Below, one piece after another: positions 57,490 to 64,000 of a stretch of 64,000 nucleotides of DNA; the stretch's first letter is position 1; the number at the start of each line of letters is the position of its first letter. Both the position numbers and the translations under genes were made by a program. Location of the stretch: assembly GCF_964656455.1 (NCBI RefSeq), contig NC_135715.1:36900603-36964602 (forward strand), read 5' to 3'. The notes beneath the pieces were generated by a model. It ran no database searches. It was not told the DNA's origin and worked only from the letters and a program-made list of their open reading frames with translations. This DNA is from Halichoerus grypus. Taxonomy: Eukaryota; Chordata; Mammalia; Carnivora; Phocidae.

Positions 57490-57980
57490 TTGAGTAGGAC
57501 AAATTTCATCCTTGCCCCCAAGGAGTTTATGATCTGGTGGAGTTAACAGAGAAGTGATGTCATGGTGACAAGCTCACAGCACACTGAGGTTGGTTCTGTC
57601 TTGGTAGAAGTACAAAAGGCTATGAAAGTTACTTAATATAGAAAATCAAGCCAGACTCCAGAATCACAGAGTGTTTCTGGACGAATATTAATGATTCAAA
57701 CAAAGGGAAATGGAGAACTAAAATTGTCCAAGCACAAGGGACAAGAAAAAAGACCTGGCAGGGAAAAGAAGGATTGTGCTTCAACGGAGTGGAATTCAGT
57801 TAGCCTGGGAGAGGTACACATCATCCAGGAAATGAAGAACATTTATGGGCTGTGAAAGGATTTGGATTTTCATTCTGAAGCCAAGGGAGGTTTGTCAGCC
57901 GATCTGTGGAGCTGCAGTGGGAACCAGAGATTTGAAGGAGTCCGTGGAGATGAGGAGAGGATGCCTAAACCAGAGGCAGG
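57490..57980 (+). repeat. Third copy of the old unnamed repeat
   Basis: CCAAGGAGTTTATGATCTGGTGGAG, TTGTCCAAGCACAAGGGAC, GGCTGTGAAAGGATTTGGATTTTCATTCTGAAG represent the proximal part of the consensus whose distal part is at 4030-4830. Confidence 0.45.
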
Positions 57981-58029
57981 GAGACATTTTACAAGATGGC
58001 ACGGTGTAATCTTCTTGTTAACAAAAAAA

Positions 58030-58970
58030 AAAAAATCACTTATTTTCTTTATACCAGTGGTCTTCAAGTGTCACCCTCAGATCCCTGGGTTTTCTAAGTT
58101 CATAGATGGGGTCCATAGATGAATGCTATTTTTGTAATAATGCTAAAACATTATGTTTCCTCTTCACTGAATTAACATTTGCACAATGCATTCTCAGGGG
58201 GAAAGTCCAGTTTCATTTAGAAATGTCATTGCTAAAGCAATAAAAATTTTAAAAATATATTAAGTGTCTACCCTTCAGTCAGGTCTTACTTATATTCTGT
58301 GTTACAGAATGGGAAGTTTGCATAAAGCACTTCAGTTGCATTCAGAAGTACCAGGTTATTTTGAGGGATATCACTTATACATTTGTGTGAGTTGTGAGCT
58401 GAACCAACAGCTTTTGTTTTCATGGAACATTGTATTTACTTAACACAATGACTGAGACAGAGTATGGTTTTGCAGGCTTATTTATTTCTAGACATTTTCT
58501 CAAAATGAACAAAAAACATAATAAACCTGCAACTTCAAAGAAAACAATTAATAGTACTTGTTAATTTAGAATATAATGTGTTCAAAACAGTCTTTACTTC
58601 CCCATTCCCAGTTCTGCTCAGGATCAGAGAACTCAGGTAATTTAACCCCAATTTATGCTGCTGGCACATATTTGTTCTAATTTAATCTCTATTATTTTTC
58701 ATTAAAATTCCCAATATTAGAAGAGATAATTGGCATACTATTGCTTTTATGCTTTCTAGAATTGTATGGGTGTCAGCATTCAGGTATCAGATGTCAAAGT
58801 GATGAAATAAACTAAATAGCATTATTTTCCTTGAAAATACAAATATCTGGGCCCCCATTAGAATATTCTGAATTAGTCATTGTGAGTATTTTTGTTTTGT
58901 TCTGTTTTTGTAAATACTTTAGGTGATTGTAATGTTTGGTCAAGATTGAAAAACACAGACCTAGACTGTG
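58030..58970 (+). mobile_element. Possible hAT-type DNA transposon fossil
   Basis: CCAGTGGTCTTCAAGTGTCACCC near 58054 and GGTGATTGTAATGTTTGGTCAAGATTGAAAAACACAGACC near 58922 resemble the two termini of old MER/Charlie-type elements. The interior has no open frame. The span is a guess. Confidence 0.25.
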
Positions 58971-59079
58971 TTTTCCCTGAAAGTTAATTATGCTATGTAA
59001 GGTAGCAATAATAAAAACTTTGTCAAATGTGATTAAATCTGCAGGCCTCTCAGATCCCTGTACACTACACATTTTTCCT

Positions 59080-59420
59080 TAATTTGTCATTGAAAGAATT
59101 TAATGTCCTTGCAAATATATGATGAGTGATAGTGACGAGCTAATTATTACTTCTATGATCCAAACTCCTTTGAAGGTAGCTAATTTCCCAATTCCCCAAG
59201 TATGAATCCTACAGTACTTCCAAAGGGGGTCCAGATGTGATTAAAAATGTCCAGTTGGAAGCCACCAGTCCCAATTATATAACTTATCAACTTTTGAATC
59301 TCTACTGCAAACTGTAAATTGCAGCCAAACATTCCACTTAGATTGACTGGAATATCTAAGAGTTCTAATCGCCTTAGCAAAAGCAAATTTGTGGCTTAGC
59401 GTAGAATCTTCATTCTCTTA
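59080..59420. promoter_or_regulatory. Candidate conserved noncoding element
   Basis: Unique, complex sequence with homeodomain-like GAGCTAATTATTAC near 59137 and GTAAATTGCAGCCAAACATTCC near 59316. It has no repeat family. A 68-residue antisense frame at 59180-59386 has no recognised domain. Confidence 0.2.
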
Positions 59421-60409
59421 GGCAAAGATGCTGACCAAATTATCTCTCTGCTGACAAAAAAGAAATGAAGTGAAATATTTCAAGTTTTGATTAGCCATTT
59501 AACTTTTTGAAATGCATAGATAATATTTATATTCTGCACAAATCTAACACTAAATGCTTGCAGCTCTGGCATAGGATATACATAATGTATATTCATATAT
59601 TAGTTGTGTAATACTTAAATGTGTCAATAAGTAATAGTTTTGCATTGTACAACATACAAAAACATTCATTTACCAATAGTTTGTTGATCAATTTGCAATT
59701 CTTCTACTGTTTATTTAGACCTAATTTCCATATTCTTCCTGATATGTAAACATGCTACCCTATTAATTTAACTTCAGGATTCCAGTTCACTACACAGCTT
59801 AATGCCCCTATTACACAATTGCTCTTGTTCTTTGTACTAAAACTGTAATTTTATGAAATCTTGTAGTAAGTATGAGTATAGATTTACTAATGAAGTAAAG
59901 CTATTAATATATGAATGCATTCAGCTCCTCAGAGTGCATACTTAATGGAACATACACTCAACTAATATACTAGAAAAACTTTTGAGAATGAGATTAACTA
60001 TCTGTGTGTGACTTAAGCTTTTACTGAGGAATATACATTTCTATCAAATTAGCTGACCCTATTCTTTTAAAAAAGGGTACACAAATTTAAATTTCAAAAC
60101 TAGGAATTTTTAGAAGGAGACACAGATTTTAATCATACTAAAGTAAAATGAGGTATTTCTGATGTTACATTTAATCTTACTTTGTGAAAGTGAACATTTG
60201 AGACTGTTGTTTACTGAGTATAGAGAATATGTGACAGAATCTGTGGGCGTGTATCATCCTGGTGGTTAAATAGCAGGCATGAAAAACAACTATACAAATT
60301 GAGGACTGCACCAGTTTAATGTAAGAAAATTCATTGAGAATCTCCCAAAAGAAAAATTTAACTTAAGAATCACAGATGAAAGTTAAGCAATTCACAGTTC
60401 TTGTTCAAG
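59421..60409. other. Unassigned AT-rich sequence
   Basis: No gene and no recognised repeat. Confidence 0.4.
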
Positions 60410-60423
60410 AATTATTTCTAGTG

Positions 60424-60623
60424 GGGTGCCTGGGTGGCTCAGTTGGTTAAGTGACTACCTTCAGCTCAGGTCATGATCCCAGGGTACTGGAATCGAGTCC
60501 CACATCAGGCTCTCCTTGCTCTGCGGGGAGCCTGCTTCTCCCTCTGCCTCTGCCTGCCACTCCCCCTGCTTGTGCGCTCTCTCTCTCTCTCTCTGTCAAA
60601 TAAATAAATAAAATCTTAAAAAA
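60424..60623 (+). mobile_element. CAN SINE
   Basis: GGTGCCTGGGTGGCTCAGTT to GTCAAATAAATAAATAAAATC. The exact 14-bp target duplication AATTATTTCTAGTG is at 60410-60423 and 60624-60637. The CTCTGCCTCTGCCTGCCACTCC middle marks a different subfamily from the copies with the CTGACC middle. Confidence 0.98.
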
Positions 60624-60637
60624 AATTATTTCTAGTG

Positions 60638-61110
60638 ATTTTTAGTTATATTATCAATTTACCTTCTTGGAGCAAAACTATCACTGAGATTTTATATATC
60701 TACTTGTAAATCCATGACAGCATAATGTTCACCTTAACTTGTACACACATTTATAAACTAGGATTCTTTTAAATTTTCTGTAGTACTAAAATGTAAAATA
60801 CAACTAAATAATGCCTAAAACATTGCGTCTAAAAGATTAGAAAAGTGAATTTTTCAGAAGAAAAGAACTTTCCCAGTGCTGTGATGGCTAAGCCAGCACA
60901 GGAATACATCTATTTCCAAAGTCCCTGGCTATTACTGGACACTGTAGCAAATCAACCAAGGGAAAATCTTTCAGAGTAATGATGACATTGTATTAATTAC
61001 AGGATGAACTCTTAGTTCTACCATAGATTATAAGAATCTATTGTGGTTTGGTTTTGCTTTTTCTGTATTTAGTATGAAGTGGTTAGATAAGGTTATCAAA
61101 ATATTTTGTA
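60638..61110. other. Unassigned sequence
   Basis: No gene and no recognised repeat. Confidence 0.4.
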
Positions 61111-61123
61111 TAAAGAATTTCAG

Positions 61124-61334
61124 GGGCGCCAGGAAGGCTCAGTTAGGTAAGCATCTGCCTTTGGCTCAGGTCATGATCCCAGGGTCCTAGGATCAAGGTG
61201 CCCATCAGGCTCCCTGTCAGTGGGGAGTCTGCTTCTCCCTCTCCCTCTGTCCCTCTCCTCCCCTCTCCTCCAGCTCTCTCTCATGTGTGTTGTTTCTCTC
61301 TCTCTCAAATAAATAAATAAAACCTTAAAAAAAA
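61124..61334 (+). mobile_element. CAN SINE, first of a stacked pair
   Basis: GGCGCCAGGAAGGCTCAG to AAATAAATAAATAAAACC. It is more diverged than its neighbour. Its 5' flank AAAGAATTTCAG resembles the repeated target AAGAACCAATTTCAG downstream. Confidence 0.95.
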
Positions 61335-61349
61335 AAGAACCAATTTCAG

Positions 61350-61538
61350 GGCACCTGGGTGGCTCAGTTGGTCAAGCGACTGCCTTCGGCTCAGGTCATG
61401 ATCCCGGAGTCCCGGGATCGAGTCCCACATCGGGCTCCCTCCTCAGCAGGGAGTCTGCTTCTCCCTCTGACCCTCCCCCTTCTCATGCTCTATCTCATTC
61501 TCTCTCTCAAATAAATAAATAAAATCTTAAAAAAAAAA
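61350..61538 (+). mobile_element. CAN SINE, second of a stacked pair
   Basis: Near-consensus copy inserted directly behind the first. The exact target duplication AAGAACCAATTTCAG is at 61335-61349 and 61538-61552. It is the younger of the two. Confidence 0.97.
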
Positions 61539-61764
61539 AGAACCAATTTCAGAATCCAAAAAATGCATGTTTGATAAATATGTTATTTCTTCTCCTTTCA
61601 AACGCTGGAATGATTCCTCAACAACCGGTTTACCTGGTAACTACATTCTCCATTTCAATACAGCTTAGTAAGTGTATAAATTATACTATTAATGTTTTTA
61701 TCTAAGGCATTGTATATTAGGTATCAGGTGACCCATTGAGCAATTTAACTTAAAAAACCCATAA

Positions 61765-61917
61765 GTCTGCCTTCAGCTCAGGTCATGATCCCAGAGTCCT
61801 GGGATTGAGCCTGCTTAGCGGGGACTCTGCTTATCCCTCTCCTTCTGCCACTCCCCCTGCTTGTGCTCTCTCTCTTTGTCAAATAAATAAATAAAGTCTT
61901 TAAAAAATAAAAAAATA
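61765..61917 (+). mobile_element. 5'-truncated CAN SINE
   Basis: It starts inside the tRNA-like part (GTCTGCCTTCAGCTCAGG) and lacks the usual head with the A box. It has a normal AAATAAATAAATAAAGTC tail and a target repeat AAACCCATAA on both sides. A 5'-truncated SINE with a target duplication fits incomplete reverse transcription. Confidence 0.93.
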
Positions 61918-61984
61918 AAGAAACCCATAATTTTGGTCAGTTACTGTTTTCTAATCTAATAGCTTCTTTTGAGTTATGGACAAG

Positions 61985-63131
61985 GAGATCCTATCTCATT
62001 GCTCCTATTAAACAGCATGCTGGAAGTCATGGTTAGTGCAATAAGACAAGTAAAAGAAATAAGAGGTATGCAGCTTGGAAAAGGGAGAAAATAAAACTGG
62101 GTTTATTCACAGAAGTCATGATTTATTATGTAGAAAATGCTGAAGAATCTATAAAAAATGTCTGATACTAATAAGTGAATACAGCAAGATGGCAGTATAT
62201 AGCCTCAATATACAAAACTCAGCTGCTTTCTACATAGTAACAATGAACAATTGGAGTTTAAAATTTAAAATAACTACCACTTCTATTCATACTAAATATT
62301 GAAATAATTTGCAAAATATATAGCAAATTATGTGAAGAATCTGTGTTGAAAAGAAATGGAAGAAATAAAAAATATATAAATGAATGCAAAGCTATTCCAT
62401 GTTGATGAATTAGGAGACTCCATATTTTTAAGATGTCAATATCCCCACCCTGATTTGATTGAGAGATACAATACCAATTGAAATTTCAGCAAACTATTTT
62501 GTAAATATTGGCAAAATTAATTATAAAGATTACATGGTAAGGCAAAAAGCTTGGTACAACCAAAACAATACCAAAGAAGATGGACAAAGTTAGAGAAGCC
62601 ACACTACTCTTTCAATAATTCCTGTGAAGTTTAGTAATAAAGATAGTGTGGTATTGACAAAGTAGTGGACACACAGATCAATACAAGATAATGAGAGATC
62701 CAAGAAAATGGACCCACACAAAAATGGCCAACATACATGATTTTTTATAAAGACACAGGGCAAATCAATGGAGAAAAGAGTCATTTCAACAAATGGTACT
62801 GGAACAATTATAAGTCATATGCAAAAACAAAACAAAACAACTTAGATACAAACCTTATACCTTTCAAAAAAGTTAGCTCACAATTTATCAGAGACGTAAA
62901 CGTGAAAAGCCAAACTAAAATTTCTAGAAGGAAACAAGAGGAAACTCTACATGATCTTTGAGGTTTTAGAGACAACACCAAGAGCATGGTACATGAAAAA
63001 AAAAGATAAATTGGACTATATTAGAATTAAAGTTTCTGTTCTATGAAAGAGATAGTTAAGAAAATGAAAAAAAAAGCATGCTGCCAACTGAAAGAAGATA
63101 TAAGTAAAACACATATCTGATAAAAGACATT
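61985..63131 (+). mobile_element. L1 ORF2 3' part, sense (before LTR)
   Basis: GGAGATCCTATCTCATTGC, AGAAATAAGAGGTATGCAG, TCATGATTTATTATGTAGAAAATGC, then the AAATGGTACTGGAACAATTATAAG and GTAAACGTGAAAAGCC blocks follow L1 ORF2 from the reverse-transcriptase part to the C-terminal part. The longest surviving frame is 74 residues (62737-62961). The element is old and inactive. It continues after the LTR at 63.70 kb. Confidence 0.85.
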
Positions 63132-63583
63132 GTGATGGTTAATTTCATGCGTCAATTTAACTGGCCAGGGCATACCCAGATTAAACATTGTATCTGGGCA
63201 TGTCTGTGAGGGTGTTTCCAGATGAGATTAGCATTTCAGCAGGTGGACTCAGTAAAGTAGATCGCCTTCCCCAATGTGGCATTATCCAACCTGATGAGGG
63301 CCTGGATAGAACAAATGGTGGTGGAAGGAAGAATTCATCCTTTTTTTGTGCCTCACTGTTTAAGCGGGGACATCTCATTTTATCTTCACTGGCCCTTGGA
63401 GTGAGATTTATACCGTTGGCTCCCCTGGTTCACAGACCTTTAGACACAGCTGAATTATCCTACTGGCTCTCTTGGCTCTCCAGCTTACAGATGGCATATC
63501 GTGGTACGTCAAAGCCTCCATGACTGTGTAAGGCCAATTCCTCATAATAAATCTCCTTTATAGCTATCTATCTATATATCTAT

Positions 63584-63615
<32 letters not shown>

Positions 63616-63700
63616 ATATCTATTTATCTATCTATCATCTATTTACCTGTCTCCTATAGTCTACTCGTCTGTTTCTCTGGAGAACCCTAATATAGATATC
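63132..63700 (+). mobile_element. LTR-type element inserted in the L1
   Basis: It starts TGATGGTTAATTTCATGCGTC. It has GGTGTTTCCAGATGAGATTAGC, GGTGGACTCAGTAAAGTAG, a poly-A signal in CATAATAAATCTCC (63542-63555), and ends GTTTCTCTGGAGAACCCTAATA. The order fits a well-known mammalian LTR-type repeat, probably of the ERVL class. I am not sure of the family name. It interrupts the L1 ORF2. A frame of 111 residues at 63188-63523 lies wholly inside it and is not a gene. Confidence 0.7.
63563..63646 (+). repeat. (ATCT)n microsatellite in the LTR
   Basis: Interrupted tetranucleotide run with TATATATC variants at two places. It lies where this LTR type commonly carries a TA/ATCT run. Confidence 0.95.
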
Positions 63701-64000
63701 TACTCAAAATATAAGAATAATTCTCTTAAGAATTTAAAAATTTAAAAAAACAATAAAAATGGTAAAATATCTGGAAAGATATCTCACCAAAGAAGATATA
63801 CAGATGGCAAAAAAGCATATGAAAAGATGCTTAATATCATTTGTCCAGGAATTGCCCATTAAAACAACAATTAGATACAATATAGACCAATGCAATTGAT
63901 AAATTCCTAAAATCTGACAATATCAGTTTCTGACAAGGATGTGAAGTAGCATGAACTTTCATTCATTGATAGTTGGAAAAAAAATGGTATATCCACTTTG
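63701..64000 (+). mobile_element. L1 ORF2 3' part, sense (after LTR)
   Basis: TCTACTCAAAATATAAGAAT, TCACCAAAGAAGATATACAGATGGC, ATATGAAAAGATGCTTAATATC and TAAAACAACAATTAGATAC continue the L1 interrupted at 63131. The element runs off the window edge. Confidence 0.85.

Noticed and set aside
63188..63523. 111-residue frame
   Set aside because: It lies inside the LTR-type repeat at 63132-63700.
63563..63646. CRISPR-like repeat array
   Set aside because: It is a tetranucleotide microsatellite without spacers, in mammalian DNA.

Overview
The window is nuclear DNA of a carnivoran mammal. The evidence is about twenty copies of the tRNA-Lys-derived CAN SINE, with the head GGCGCCTGGGTGGCTCAG, a CT-rich middle and an AAATAAATAAAATCTT tail. 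The sequence of the middle part fits arctoid caniforms (mustelid, pinniped, bear) better than dog or cat versions. I cannot resolve the species.

I find no intact protein-coding gene, tRNA, rRNA or CRISPR array. Every open frame is short, and the ones I can explain lie in transposon remnants. The window reads as intergenic or deep-intronic, AT-rich and repeat-filled. The only gene-derived sequence I recognise is a broken processed copy of SNAP23 at about 49.3-50.1 kb, which was later split by a SINE.

Layout. 0-14 kb: an ERV1-like LTR with leader at 0.8-1.3 kb, an MLT1-type LTR fragment, an old unnamed repeat at 4 kb, three antisense SINEs, an L1 fragment and a MIR. 13.7-14.3 kb: an antisense solo LTR with TG...CA ends. 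15-18.5 kb: mostly unique sequence with a possible conserved noncoding block. 18.5-23.1 kb: an old antisense L1 carrying two SINEs. 23-28 kb: AT-rich DNA with L1 fossils and a candidate regulatory block at 27.6-28.2 kb. 28-36 kb: L1 3' end, microsatellites and five SINEs. 36-45 kb: MIR and MaLR LTR fossils. 45-48.5 kb: a GC-richer block, a CR1/L3-like fossil and an L2 holding a SINE. 49-51 kb: the SNAP23 pseudogene and a carnivore-type L1 3' end. 51-60 kb: AT-rich DNA with a long TA palindrome. 60-64 kb: four SINEs, two of them stacked at one target site, then an L1 interrupted by an LTR that contains an ATCT microsatellite.

The parts do not form a pathway. What can be read is insertion history: SINE into L1, L2 and pseudogene, LTR into L1, and SINE next to SINE. 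A few unique blocks could be regulatory. I found nothing I would call a new biological system. The best leads are the small structural curiosities and the candidate conserved noncoding blocks listed under findings.
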